From: Wyeomyia smithii
Lineage: Eukaryota > Arthropoda > Insecta > Diptera > Culicidae
DNA: 64,000 nucleotides
Reading direction: 5' to 3'
Assembly (NCBI RefSeq): GCF_029784165.1
Contig: NC_073694.1
Location: 41,459,006-41,523,005 of the forward strand
A program made the position numbers and the translations under genes. The notes under the pieces were generated by a model. It was not told the origin of the DNA. It saw only the letters and a list, made by a program, of their open reading frames with translations, and did not search any database. Shown here one piece after another: positions 26,401 to 36,238 of this stretch. Each line of letters opens with the position of its first letter. Position 1 is the stretch's first letter.

Positions 26401-26824
26401 TCATATTTTCTCCACTTACGATGTCTGAACAATTTCAGGTACCGACATCAACGTGCCCCCTCCAACGTTGAACAACAACAATCACGCCTACCCGCCACTA
26501 GGTCCCGATGAGGAAGACGACGGCCAGTACCGGGAGGACCCTAGCATCTACTACAAGGACTCGCGGTACAACTCGAAACCATCGGCACCAGCCTACCAGC
26601 CACGTCCGGCTCCCGTCCAGTACAATCCGGCTCCTCAACAGTATTATCAGAACAATGTGACACCTGCTCCTGCGTACCAGCAGCCACAGCACCGTTATCA
26701 GCCACAGCAGCAGCCACAGCCACAGCCATACTATCAGCCACAGCAGCGGTCGTCCCAATACTGGCATCCGAACGCACAAGTGGACATCAACACCGGATCG
26801 TATTCGCTTAGCTACACCGGTTAA
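8409..26824 (+). CDS. RR-type (CPR family) cuticular protein, three coding exons
   Basis: Joined exons 8409-8420, 26120-26375 and 26439-26824 encode 217 residues. Residues 1-16 form a signal peptide (MNTLLILSALVTVIAA), so the protein is secreted to the cuticle. Residues 37-90 match the Rebers-Riddiford chitin-binding region: DGSYSYGYEAADGSF, then GEVQGKYGYVDDAGKLREIEYGA, then RGFEPAG. The tail is rich in Pro, Gln and Tyr, with a central PQQQPQPQP run and a YSLSYTG end. Family members bind chitin fibres through a beta-sheet face of aromatic residues. Splitting the gene after only four signal-peptide codons, followed by a long first intron, is common for insect cuticular genes. Sequence around PVPILKQINRHN resembles Drosophila Cpr97E-type proteins from memory, so I give no symbol. 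Both introns have GT..AG ends and the frame is preserved (phase 0, then phase 1). Confidence 0.88.
10297..10490 (+). pseudogene. I/Jockey-type reverse transcriptase fragment
   Basis: Two short in-line blocks read as LINE polymerase: VCIDSKAAVNRV (usually DLKAAFDRV) and DHIRFDKFGRLGLSLYLVRWFESYL. The second is the thumb-side motif that precedes the GVPQGSNLGP box in I-superfamily elements. Both ends are truncated and the blocks are joined imperfectly near 10360. Confidence 0.6.
10578..10862 (-). pseudogene. Tc1/mariner-superfamily transposase N-terminal fragment
   Basis: The translated 94 codons show a paired helix-turn-helix pattern: TVYKMIKRLRE, a basic SKGRSGI linker, then a second domain around KVLRAF..GLSDQGY. 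This is the DNA-binding half of a Tc1/mariner-type transposase. The catalytic half is missing and the frame shifts near 10640. I cannot assign the family. Confidence 0.45.
12900..13306 (-). pseudogene. I-type LINE reverse transcriptase start, broken
   Basis: On the minus strand MSELISLFLTNFTLGHIPNSW and QNVKVVPKRIK is followed in another frame by FKAFRPITLTSTLLKFL. These are the first blocks of a LINE polymerase (PNSWQ..VVPIPKPGK, FRPISLTS). At least one frameshift splits them, and nothing after the fingers region is present. Upstream codons (13306-13090) lack a motif I recognise. Confidence 0.6.
13325..14280 (-). other. LINE-associated region of unknown coding content
   Basis: Several overlapping open frames lie here on both strands, the longest 212 codons on the + strand (13350-13988) and 121 codons on the minus strand (13619-13984). 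Flanking LINE pieces run on the minus strand, so the minus frames may be remains of ORF1 or of the polymerase upstream region. I see no zinc knuckle or endonuclease motif. Confidence 0.3.
14284..14474 (-). pseudogene. I-type LINE polymerase C-terminus
   Basis: MANDFSDPTSLLKRMRIYAP is followed by ERVLLPRLLILAAR, VYGNNDPVNTIRRQFQEGYH and VFDFNKS. The YGxNDP ... FDFN signature closes many I-superfamily polymerases in mosquitoes as I know them. The piece at 18714-19013 ends in a diverged form of the same block. Confidence 0.55.
14860..15370 (-). pseudogene. I-type LINE reverse transcriptase mid fragment
   Basis: Read on the minus strand from about 15350: SGVPLGSNLGSILFILF and TDDISFATEFYA, the conserved box before the catalytic ADD motif. 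Next comes VFPSKLKELRSF, in place of the usual LNPxKxxxxxF. Stops and shifts follow, and the YADD box itself is lost. Confidence 0.6.
15420..18350. other. Intronic AT-rich DNA, nothing recognised
   Basis: No transposon ends or coding motifs stand out. A short imperfect duplication of TCCTGTAATGATATA lies near 17909-17946. Open frames at 17118-17489 and 15536-15811 show no family resemblance. Confidence 0.4.
18356..18592 (-). mobile_element. tRNA-derived SINE, copy 1
   Basis: On the minus strand the head reads as a tRNA: GAGGTACGATACTGGC resembles the D-arm/A-box region. CTGGC and GCCAG then form an anticodon stem around the loop GTAACAA, which would give anticodon AAC (Val). The B box GGTTCGAGTCC lies at 18518-18508. 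The tRNA-unrelated body ends near ACCAAGGCTTTGCTTTGC. A second copy lies inverted at 19520-19715. RNA polymerase III would drive it, and movement would need LINE enzymes. Confidence 0.75.
18595..18714 (-). pseudogene. RTE-like C-terminal fragment
   Basis: The minus strand reads EDGLWRRRMNLE and, in another frame, VVKAGRIHWAGML, matching the late RTE block that precedes the WAGH motif. It may be the displaced 3' part of the RTE copy at 19777-21572. Confidence 0.45.
18714..19130 (-). pseudogene. I-type LINE polymerase C-terminal fragment
   Basis: Minus-strand blocks: YVRSLLEYFSIVWSPFSATH, RIKKKSSCYM, then CGLIDIQSLKARREFAIMSF and LNFYVPSRNLRARTLF. These correspond to the VRSxLEYCSVVWSP and ESRCxLIxLxxLxxRR motifs at the end of I-superfamily polymerases. 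One frame change near 19013 is evident. Confidence 0.65.
19120..19270 (+). pseudogene. LINE reverse transcriptase GVPQGSN fragment
   Basis: AKSVKLGSVESGEFINWSG and VPQGSNVGPL form the strand-and-loop block ahead of the catalytic motif. It is on the opposite strand to its neighbour at 18714-19130, so the two are separate insertions or a local inversion. Confidence 0.6.
19520..19715 (+). mobile_element. tRNA-derived SINE, copy 2
   Basis: GAGGTACGAAGCTGCCC, AGCAAGCCAGTCGTCATA and a B box GGTTCGAGTCT (19557-19567) match copy 1. The tail AATGTAGCACCAAGGC and TTTGCTTTG is shared as well. The anticodon loop is more decayed than in copy 1. Confidence 0.72.
19777..21572 (-). mobile_element. RTE-like LINE copy 2, interrupted and decayed
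   Basis: From high to low coordinates: leader remnants (about 21572-21490), endonuclease with HDIKIVIVNYNAQVSQEE and NGNGLRLIDF (21262-21068), linker, a foldback MITE insertion (20349-20707), then polymerase blocks LLIDFNATYDTIDQKAL (near 20110), AKKVGLINTPEMKYKL and FVYLGT-like sequence near 19850. The endonuclease block has VNYNAQ instead of DFNAQ. No frame is intact. Confidence 0.65.
20349..20707. mobile_element. Foldback MITE inside RTE copy 2
   Basis: The left end GTAACCTGTGCGGTTGCAAT, with CATCGAGTGGAAAATTTA further in, is inverted at the right end (TAAATTTTCCACTCGATG, ATTGCAACCGTACAGGTTAC). AACAT flanks both sides (20344-20348 and 20708-20712), consistent with a 4- to 5-base target duplication. 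Removing it rejoins GTAGAACATTCGCG within the LINE sequence. No coding capacity. Confidence 0.7.
21997..22665 (+). mobile_element. Tc1-like element, left end and transposase N-terminus
   Basis: TA at 21997 is followed by CAGTCACCGCCAAAATAAAG, the standard TACAGT opening of Tc1 elements. At 22354 the frame reads MDNTTAIKTISLQER, then RDIEKDESHRKIGEKCGCGK, a stop, then AKFKTYGSIADRPGRGRN. A frameshift is followed by LEIQKNPNPATP and EIKKAIQLSIS. This is the paired DNA-binding domain with its GRPR-like hook. The DDE half and right terminus are absent. Confidence 0.68.
22670..24650. other. AT-rich intronic DNA, nothing recognised
   Basis: No coding motifs or clear terminal repeats were seen. TTCAATTAG is duplicated in tandem near 23453. 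Homopolymer A and T runs are frequent. Confidence 0.4.
24667..25573. mobile_element. 907-bp TIR element with perfect 9-bp target duplication
   Basis: The ends are CAGTATGGTCTATATAGGG plus TGTGGCAGA, and the near-exact inverse TCTGCCACACCCTATATAAA plus CCATACTG. CCGTGCAAA flanks both sides (24658-24666 and 25574-25582). A 9-base duplication with TIRs of about 30 bases fits Mutator-like insertion better than Tc1 or hAT. No open frame of note lies inside, so it is non-autonomous. Confidence 0.8.
26120..26375 (+). CDS. Cuticular protein gene, coding exon 2 (signal peptide end and RR region)
   Basis: The exon follows a pyrimidine-rich TTTTTCCAG acceptor and ends at GCAG before GTAGAG. It carries the rest of the signal peptide and nearly all of the chitin-binding region. 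Reading past 26375 gives SRATYQKQAH-like sequence and a stop at 26428, so splicing is needed for the tail. Confidence 0.88.
26439..26824 (+). CDS. Cuticular protein gene, coding exon 3 (Pro/Gln/Tyr-rich tail)
   Basis: It begins after ACAATTTCAG, a standard acceptor closing a 63-bp intron. The phase-1 join restores a glycine codon and reads TDINVPPPTLNNNNHAYPP. Low-complexity PQQQPQPQPYYQPQQ follows, and the frame ends with TAA at 26822-26824. Such tails are thought to mediate cross-linking or flexibility in cuticle proteins. Confidence 0.88.
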
Positions 26825-27105
26825 GCTGAGCGCTTAAGGTCCTGTGCTTGCATGTGTGTGTGCTCCTAAGTCATCTCTACTGCTGCCTTAAATGCCAATA
26901 TATAATTTTGATGTTGTTGATTGCTTCGAAAGGAGACGAAAGTCCCCATCTCGGGGAGCGGGATTTGGTTTAAGGCTCAGCAATTAAACAGTCATGTACT
27001 TTTTAGCGTTAGGTTTGTTCCGAAAATAGTTTCGTCTGCTGTCGAGACGATTTGTCCGTGTACGTCCGTTTGAGGTTACAATAAATCTCTTCTTTTTTAT
27101 TTTTT
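26825..27105 (+). terminator. 3' UTR with AATAAA polyadenylation signal
   Basis: AATAAA lies at 27080-27085, about 255 bases after the stop codon, and is followed by a T-rich stretch suited to cleavage-factor binding. The exact cleavage point cannot be read from sequence. Confidence 0.65.
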
Positions 27106-27479
27106 GTTTTTCGTTCTGGGTACAGATGGATGGATTCTCAGGTTATTGATTAGAATTGAATTATCCGAAACCTGTCTTTTGTGCAGTCTAATTTTCCATG
27201 ACGCATTCCGTCAAAAGATCATTCGACTTTCATTACAGTAAAATAGAGTTTTTTTTATAATTTGTTTTGCGAATTTTAAAAATTAGCCAGAAAGTGAAAT
27301 GAAAAAAAAATCGTCTTAAGCCTATGTAATTCGAATTAAAACTAAACCGAGGAAGGCACTAAAAAATTATTTGCAGAATTTTATCCTTTGAACCGATTTA
27401 CTTTTTGTTAAGCAACAGCTGGCCCAGATCGGTACCGCATGTTCTTAAGTTTGACAGGTTCATTTGTGAAATTTGAGTT

Positions 27480-27760
27480 TTCATTGATGTGAGATATAAT
27501 CCTGTTGATTAAATCAAAGCGTTTACTAATCAAGGAAAGTAAACTGATTGCTCGATAACCTAATGCCTTCGCAGGATTTTTATCCGGCTGTAAAATTTGA
27601 GTAATTTTTGCGCTTTTCTATAATTTGGAATATAGGAATTTTGATGCAATTATTGAAAATTTTCACTAAAAATTGCATTGTGTTCTCAGGGTAATGTTTC
27701 AATCATCTCGTCAAGCGGAAATTCCTGGGTATAAATTCAATCATTGTGCAAATAGCTTTC
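27480..27760 (-). pseudogene. Jockey-type reverse transcriptase fragment
   Basis: Minus-strand blocks EFPLDEMIETLPENTMQFLV, KIFNNCIKIPIFQI, then PDKNPAKALGYRAISLLSLI and SKRFDLINRII match the first palm blocks of Jockey-clade polymerases (KPxKDP..YRPISLLS.ISK). Stops interrupt it and both ends are truncated. Confidence 0.65.
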
Positions 27761-28019
27761 TAAGGAATCTTTTAGGAGTTTTGGATAATATTTTGATCCC
27801 TCGAAAGAATAAATCTATGTTTAATCTCTTTCCGTAAATCATTATGAATAATTTTTCAAAACAGGGTCTCGAGAGCTTTAATATTAACGTTTGCGTACAT
27901 TTTTCAAACGAATAAGAATAGGAATTTTCCACTATTCCACTTGGTCCAGAACTACTTATCGCCGATTTGCCCGCACTGTCGGCTGGCATTCGCGCGCCAA
28001 TCGTCGCCTCGTTCCTTTT

Positions 28020-28318
28020 AATTGGGTTGTTTAGCTATATCAGTTGTTTATATCATCTGAAAGGGCTGCATTTTCTAAGCAAAACTTCATTTTCAAAAAT
28101 TCTCTATCGTTGTTCTTCGATTTTCAAATCACGAAGTAAAACTGCTCGAAATCGCTACAATGACAGTTGGTATATGGGAGAACTGTCATTATAGCGATTT
28201 AGAGTGATTTTTGACAATGACAAAAAAATTTCTGAATTAACGCTTTGCTCAGAAAAAAATACACTCTTTTAGCTGATATATAAATAAAGAAATCCGTGAC
28301 TAACTAAACAACCCAATT
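28020..28318. mobile_element. Foldback MITE with AATTGGGTTGTTTAG ends
   Basis: AATTGGGTTGTTTAG at the left is inverted at the right (CTAAACAACCCAATT). A second inverted pair at the centre (GCTACAATGACAGTT and AACTGTCATTATAGC) would form a hairpin tip. Length is about 300 bp and there is no coding capacity. The target duplication is unclear. Confidence 0.65.
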
Positions 28319-28506
28319 GACCTCTTTTAGTTTAAGCACTTGCTTTTGTCAAAAATACTTCTCATCCAGTTCATAACTCCTCGCTAGTATAGTAGTTTAC
28401 AATTACAAGAATAACATTTATGCAGACACTGCCGGTTCTCGATTTTTAAAATGAATTATTATAGAAACAATCCTTGCAAGAACTTGAATAACTCGGTAAA
28501 TCTCAA

Positions 28507-29250
28507 CTTACTTACTTTACTTCACTTCACTTTTACGGCGACAGAGCGATTATTGATCCAGTGCCGAATCCAGAATAAATTGCCATATCACTCGGTCTTG
28601 GGCTGCAGCCCTCCAGTCGCTTCTAACGCCTATATCGCGGGCATCGTCATCGATAGTACACATCCAACGAGTGCGGGGTCTACCCCGAAGTCGACGGCGG
28701 GCTACTATCAGGATTTCCTCATAAAATAGTTTTTGGTGATCGTTCTTCCGGCACCACTGTAGTCAGCCGTGTTTTATCCGCTATATCCTATAGCCTAACT
28801 ATATCCGCCACAAAAATGTTCACCTACCCGAAAAAACACCCTGTGCAAAATTTTAGCTCGATCGGACTTAAAATGGAGTGGCGCAAAGCGATTGAAATTG
28901 GGCCTTAAAAAATCCAAAAATTAACCCTACTAGGGCTGTGATACCTAGCCTTAGATATAGCCGGCGCAGCACGGCACTTCATGCTTCAGCCGCTCGATCC
29001 GGGTCAGACGCTGTTGTACGCCGCCCCGGACATGGAGACAGCCGCATACGACTCCACTTGCCAGTTAGCATGCGACAAAAGTTTCTATCGGGGGTTGGTT
29101 ACCCGATCTCCGCTAAGGTTACTCGTATCCCGGTCACCACCTTGATGAGGTTGGGATAGGAGTTGCTGAACAGAAGTAGATTACTACAATAGGGTCTCAA
29201 GTGGCACGTGTCCAGCCGTTCACCAACCTAGGTCGCAACTAGTAGCTGCT
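28507..29250 (-). mobile_element. RTE-like LINE with 5' and 3' ends brought together
   Basis: The minus strand begins with the leader shared with copies at 4430-4790 and 37090-37450 (GATCCGGGTCAGACGCTG side). After a gap of foreign sequence it ends with a short C-terminus (RSDWRAAAQDRVIWQFILDS, then ALDQ and stop) and a 3' end with repeats of the AAGTGAAGTAAAG kind. The whole middle (endonuclease and polymerase) is missing. Confidence 0.6.
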
Positions 29251-29662
29251 AATTTTTGGTTTAGTACTAGTCGGTACCTTGTATTTTTATTTTATAGAAG
29301 TGTCGAAGCATGAAAACGTAGAATATTTGTTTTCACATATTGTTGAAAATGAGTAAAAGCTAAAGAAAAACTTGCTTTAAATACTCTACTATACTGTCTA
29401 TACTGTCTACTATGAATCTATTTTTATCACAACTGTCCTGATGCTACGTGGACCATTTTTTTCCCTTGTAGGAGACTGAATCACTGAGACCATTATTTGA
29501 TCCTTATTGGTGTTTGTACATGGACCTATAGATACTCTAATATATAAATATATAATATATAAATACTCTAATATATAAGGATCATACGAGTAAGCTAAGC
29601 TATTCTAAAATATTAGCACTTCTGCCATTTTACAAACCTTGCAAATACCTATTTCTACAATA

Positions 29663-30720
29663 TTAAAGCACAGTTTCAAAATCATTTTTAAAAATTGAAA
29701 AAAAGTAATTCACGAAGACGTGGTGTGTGGCCACGTTGTACTCCCGAGATGCCTGCAGGATCTGTCGGAGAGTGAAGATTTGATCTGTAGTGTAGTCGTG
29801 TGCCTGCGTAGATCCCGCTTGATACAGCCTCATGATCTCTTGCGTTAAAGGAGACAAAGGGCGCAGCAGAATCCGGGAGCGAATTTCGTAAGCGAGGACG
29901 ATCAACGTTATACCACGTTACAGCGATGGATCATTCTTTTTAAGGATGCGGCATTCCTTTTCATCAATTACCCCAGCAGTTTCTCTTCCTCCCAAATTCT
30001 GTAAATTGTACGGTGAGTGCCTTTGTTGGTGCATCTTTACCATGTTTATAGAGTACTTTCGGCAGTTTTTTTCGCTGCAATGTCTCACTTTTACGTTTTT
30101 CTAAGATATCGGGAACTGGGATACTACTATCACTTGTAGTCACCTTAAGGATAACTTCCACCTGCTTCAGTTGCTCCGCTATTGAGTTGCTCATTGCAAA
30201 ACTGCTTCCATATGTCGACCACCTAGCGCTCGCTTGTAATCAAGTTTACCTACAAAAATTTGGACTCGGTGTGTAGCCTTTACGTGAACGGGTCACCTTC
30301 TCAAAAAACTTGCACGTATATATCTTCGCGATCTCTGTTCTTCTACTGGCGCTTCTTTCTCCTCAGGATCATGGTCAAGTTTCTACGAGCTAATCGTTAT
30401 TTGGCCGCGTTCTCTTGCTGTGACACTTAGATTCACTTAGACATAGGTAGATTAACTAGTCTGGCATTCCCCTTTAAACCAGTCATTTTGTCGGCTCGAG
30501 GTTACCTCTTCTAGTATCGTTGTCTCTCGGATGGCCGAACGTAGATTCTCCGCAGAAGATATAATTTCGTCAAACAAGCGCGTGTAGTTCTCGGTAGCCT
30601 GCGGTTGTTCAACTGCTGAATATTGGGCGAGGAGAATGGCCTTCTGGCGTGCGAACACCGTGGTTAGTTTGAAGCGTTTATGTACTGCTACTAGGTGGTG
30701 GTCTGAGTCAGGTATCTCAA
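29663..30720 (-). pseudogene. Non-LTR retrotransposon endonuclease end and RT start
   Basis: From high to low: SDHHLVAVHKRFKL (the SDHHLV endonuclease end, about 30700-30660), a linker with VTSSRQNDWFKGECQTS, then polymerase fingers IRSRILLRPLSPLTQEIMRL, TTDQIFTLRQILQASREYNV and THHVFVNYF (29905-29663). The usual FVDFKAAYD motif is cut off. Order and motifs are convincing, but the clade is uncertain. Confidence 0.65.
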
Positions 30721-31525
30721 AAGTACCGCCGTTTTTACTGTCTCATCAGAATACTTTTTCTGTTGCTGTTTGTTCGTGAAACCTATCCATAATATATCTA
30801 ATTAATGATAGCAGTGGTCATAGGCTCTTACAAGAAAAAAATCACAAAAGGAAACGAAAAATGTACTTCGTGTGTTGATTCGGCATTATTTGGAATAGCG
30901 AATGTGAAAAGTGAAGAAGGTGTTTTTTATACAGAGGATTGTCTCAGCATTACACAAATAGCGCGTTTCGGTAACAGCCCAAATCGACTGGAGACATTTT
31001 TCCCATTTTTTCAATTGCTTATGACGGGTGTCGTGTGACAGGCAGTGATGGAAACGAAACGAATATGATCCAATCGTCGTTTATACATCACATTTACACT
31101 TCATGGAGTGTACAGACCGCGACTAATCTTGAATTCTCTCAACCCATAATGAAATGATGATATGGTGCATAGGTTTCTGGGAGAAAACAAACACATGACT
31201 AAACTACATCAGCTCTGAGAAGCGATTCGATCGTTGCGTTTGTCTCTCCATAGGCCGGTAGTTAGGGGAAAAAAGGATAGCAACAGGAGAATCGCCTGAC
31301 CAGCAGCAGAGGTGAGGTGCGGTGAGAGGGAAAGTGTGGGGAAAGGGACTACTTCGGCAGCGGTTGAGTTTAAGCGAGAGTAGGAAAGCATACACTGTCA
31401 TTTTCATTCTTTTTCCGGCAAAAAATCATATTCATGAGTCAAAAGAATAAGGATGTAACAAGATCTGATCGCTCTGTGTAACAGAGACGAATAACTTCAT
31501 ATACCGAGTTGTGCACATTGAGAAC

Positions 31526-31843
31526 CAGCGGTTCTCAACCTTTTTTTGACCGCGTACCCCTTGGAAATATTTTCCAAATCAATTTTACACCCTGGCTTGG
31601 AATGTTCTCGCAAAGTGGAAGGGAGTATTGGTAGATCATGTTGTGGTAGACTATTTGAGGTTTTAAATTAAACTATTAATTGTTTTATTGCTACAGTCAC
31701 ATTTTAAGAGTCAGTTTGAGCAGCAAATGAAGTATTACAAAGAATATTTGCTTTGTCCGCCATTACTGATTTTTCTCTCGTGTACCTCCTGAAGGCTTTT
31801 GCGTCCCCCTGGGGGTACGCGTACCCCAGGTTGAGAACCGCTA
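31526..31843. mobile_element. hAT-type MITE, copy 1
   Basis: It opens with CAGCGGTTCTCAACC and closes with GGTTGAGAACCGCTA. A second inner inverted pair is CGCGTACCCCTTGG and CCCCAGG/GGTACGCG. The body closely matches the copy at 42562-42872. The flanking duplication is blurred here (GTGCACAT on the left, GTGTACAC on the right, with extra bases). Confidence 0.8.
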
Positions 31844-31999
31844 GTGTACACTAATGAATAGAAATATATCGTAAAGAGGAAAGCTAAGAAAGTGCACCAG
31901 CCCCGATACTTTGTTTTTCGCATACTGACGCATACTGATGTCAGTGCATCTTTGGCTTGTTTTATATGTATTCATTAATTGCTAGAGGTGATTTTTTTC

Positions 32000-34121
32000 T
32001 TCGCTGGTGACGGATGTTAAAAAGGGTTGTAGGAAAAATAAGCGTAAGGAGTAAAATACTGTAAAATTTTTTAGAAGTTTCCTACTGTTTTTTATGAGGT
32101 ATAATTTTTGAGGACTTTCGAATTAACGCGTATTTTTACGTAGATTTTTGTATTGACGCGGTTTTTTTACGCAGATTTTTGAATTACGCGATTTTTTATT
32201 GAAATAAAAAAAAATCTTACGGAACCTTATCGACAACTTTCGTGCAAAATAAGAAAACTCGGTAATAGAGCGGCTGTGTACTGAATGGTGTGTGTATAGC
32301 ATACTGAATGTTATATACAACCATAGATGTCTTCATCGACATGGGAATAAGGTGAATGGCAAAAAAAAAAATAAACAGTTGTGTATGTGGAACTAGACGG
32401 CAACGTTATAGTCACAAAACATTTTTTCTGACGGCTGTCTCTCTCTAGTTTGTCAAGATTATTACCGTCATTGAGGAACTCTCTCTCTCGAATGTCATCA
32501 AAAAACTGTCATCGCGTACGTATTTCTTTTGAAATAACCAGATCTCGACGTTTTATGCAATTTTAAGACATTTGGCTTCAAATTCGATATTTAAAAATCT
32601 TCATTTTCATTGTTCAAAAAAGTGATAGTTCGACCGCTTCAAGGTAGGGTTTACCGAAGTCCATGAGCGGAAATTTCCATGAGGTCACTTTTCGAATACT
32701 TTTGAGTCTTACCGCTCAACGAAATTTTTCCCATACATTCCGCATTCACCATAATAAGCAGTAAGGCAGAGCTCAAATATTCCAAAAAAAATTGAAGGTC
32801 AAATGCGATTGGGGGTAGGTTGTCTTTTAATCCTCGTTACGTCATTGAAATAAAAAAATAATGTATAAATAAATAAATAAATTAGTAAATAAATAAACTT
32901 TTTGAACATTTCCCGAATCATGGACACTATAAATGCATCAAACTAACAATAGTAAAACGGCAACCAATCGTTAGACCATCGGGCTGGATGAACCACAATT
33001 AATTAAAATTTGATGTTCATATCTGTTCAGTCCAATCAAAACATAATTAATTGGCTATTTATATTAGCTCGGAAAATACCAATTCTAAAATTAGAAGGGT
33101 AATGTGAGATCATTTACTAATCCGAACTCATTGTTGTAACACCTTAATTCTGATTACTACGCAAAAAGGTATCCATGAACAAACAACATTCACCGGAGAT
33201 CGGTTTGTAGAAAGGGAATCTATTCTTTTTTTTCTAAACACCACCGCCTCACCAGATTGCATACCTACTCATTTACATTTGCCTCAAACTGGCGAGCATC
33301 AGCGAAGCGAATAATTCCCAATATTATACAACCGGTCGGACCCCAGCCGACACCAGCTTACTCGCTCTGTTTATTACAGTCCACAATTGGCTGCTGAAGA
33401 AGTACAGTATCGAATAGCTAATCAACGGCTCGGGTTTTCGGTTTCGCACCTTTCGATGCAACTTGATCAGACGGAATCGCTGTTGCAATATTGTTGATTT
33501 TTCACACTTGAGAATCTAGCAGCGAAAGTGATTCTCAATGGTGGCGCCCAGTAAACTTAAGGCGATAAAAGAAATGATCAGAAATATTTTCTCTGCTTTT
33601 CGATTTTTGTCATAGCGATGCTCTATCACTTTACTCGGAACGATTTCACAAAATATTTAAGAGATTTATTGAGAATAAGGATTACATTACTAATAAAAAT
33701 ATGCGACCACTTCCGTGAAAATCTTGCATTTAGTATTTCAGTAGTTCGATTGGTACATAACACTGTTCAACATAGGTGCACTCCAAAAGCTTAAACCGGA
33801 AAAACAATTAAAGATTATGGCTAGTCAACTATTCCTGTGAATTTTGGTGTCCCTAACCATTGCCGTTTTTTTTCAGAGACTTAAATGAGTTTCCTCGTAA
33901 ACATAACGTTAAAGCGACGAACCCGGCGAGCAATTTCTACACGACACTCTCACGTAAGTTGACGCGTTTTGGTAATGGCTAGGGGCACGAAAATTCATAG
34001 GAATGGTTGAATAGCTATAATCTTCCATTTTTTCTGGTATGAGCTTTTGGAACCATAGTGATATTTCGCTTCAAGTGTACAATATTTCCTCTAAGAATAG
34101 TTCTCGTTTATATGTATGTAT
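32000..34121. other. Intergenic DNA, nothing recognised
   Basis: Mostly AT-rich. 33240-33500 is less AT-rich and looks non-repetitive by eye, but I can name no feature in it. A TAAATAAATAAAT run lies near 32866. Confidence 0.35.
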
Positions 34122-36238
34122 TAGGGTGGGGAAAAGTGATCGATTTTCCAGAACCAACTTTTTTTGGTTCCTTTTGGGATCCAAAACAATCCTAAACTTA
34201 CCTGAAGTCGATTGGTTTTGTCTCCGCTTGGCGCATTGCATTTCAAATTTGTATGAAAATTTATATGGGAAAACCTACTTTTTTGCATTTACCTTTATAG
34301 AGAGCCCAATAATGTTCTAATAATGCACTACATTATGTTAAAGTATAGTATTTTAGATGCCTAACACATTTGCAAAAGGCACTGAAGAGCTAGAATGTCC
34401 CTAAGAAGAGCTATAGCTGTTCAAAGTTGAGTATGTCAATTTAAACGCAGAAAATCTTGTTTTCTGCCAACATTACCAATGTACCGGCGTCAGTAGGATT
34501 CCCATCAGAAGTAACCTGTCGTAACGAGTTTATACACTCAGCTGGACCAAGAAAACAAATTTAGGTCAATATTCTAGGCGTAGGTAGAATCTACAACGTG
34601 TTTTAGAGGTAACTTCTGATGGAAATCTGACTAACGCCGGTACACTGGCAGTGTTGGCAGAAAAAATGATTTGCAACATAAATTCCGACATACTCAACTT
34701 AGAACAGCTCTAGTATTTTTTTGGCACACCCTAGCTATTTAGTGTCTTCGGCCAAGTTGTTAGGCATCAAAAAACCTACCATTTCAAGTCATGAAACCTA
34801 TGGTTCAAGCTATTTTGAGCTCTTTAGAATGGAAAATACAAAAAAGTTTGTTTTTTCATACAAATCTCCATATAAATTTAAAATGCAATGCGCCAAGTGG
34901 AGACAAAACCACTCGACTTCCAATAAATTCAGGATTGGTTGGGGCCCCAAAGAGAACAAAAAAAAATTGGTTCTGGCTTTCTGCTATCAAGTTTCGTTTT
35001 TTGCCTTTCTACTAGAAAGGTATAGCAATCACTTGCAAAACCGAAAGTATAAAAGTGCTCCAAAGGGCCGAATGGCATATATCACTCGACTCAGCTCGAC
35101 GAGCTGAGCATTTTTTGTATGTATGTGTGAGTGTATGTGTGTGTGTATGTGCAGATTTCTATTCTCACTCACTTTTCTCAGAGATGGCTGGACCGATTTT
35201 CATGAAATTAATTGCAAATGAAAGGTCTTGTTGTCCCATAAGATCCTATTCAATTTTATTGTAATCGGATTTTTAGTTTAGAGGTTATGTTAAAAATGTA
35301 AAAATCATGAAACAACATTATCTCAAAAACTGCACAACCGATTTGAACAAAATTAATTTCAAATGAACGGGCTATCTTAAAAACCCTTAACTTTTGAATT
35401 TTATGAAGATTGAACTTGTGGTTCAAAAGTTATGAAAAGAAACGTGGTCTGAAGACTGTTTAATCTCACTCATGTTTCTCAGAGATAACTGAACCGATTT
35501 TCATAAAACCAGTGTCAAATGGAAGGTCTAGTAGCCTCATAAGACCCTATTGATTTGTTTTGCAATCGGACTATTACTTTGCCTGTTATGTTTAAAAATG
35601 TGAAATCCAGCTATGAAAACAAACATTTTCCGAAGACTACTTGGACTCACTCACTTTTCTCAGAGATGGCTGACCCGATTTCCACAAAATTAGTGTCAAT
35701 TAATAAGTCTAGCGGCCTCATAACACCCTTTTAAATTTTATTGTAATCGAACTGTAACTTCTTCTGTAATGGTACCGAAATGTGAAAATCACGAAACTTC
35801 ATTATCTCAGAAACTACACAACCGATTTGATCAATCTTACTATCAGATGATCAGGCTAGTTAAGGGTTAACTGATGAATTATGACTGAACACGTGGTTTC
35901 AAAGTTTGGTTGCCCTATACTTTCCATTTCATCTGATTATAATCGAACTTAAGAAACGGTTATGTATTGAATTGGTAATAAAACAACGAAAGTCTATTAT
36001 ATCAAAGATTATATGACTCATTTGAACATAACTAGTGTCATACGAACGAGTCATCTCTCAAACTTATAAATAACAAACTTCATAACAATTTGATATGTGA
36101 CTCAAAAGTTATGGAAAGAAAAGAAATTCAAAGACTATTTAAAACTATACCTGCTTTGATCGATATAAGTGGCCTCAACATAATTTAAATGTGGTATAAG
36201 CCTGCAAATGCATGACGAATCGGCCATAGGATATGATC

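Noticed and set aside
26498..26779. Minus-strand open frames of 78-93 codons opposite exon 3
   Set aside because: Shadows of the Pro/Gln codon repeats of the cuticular protein tail.
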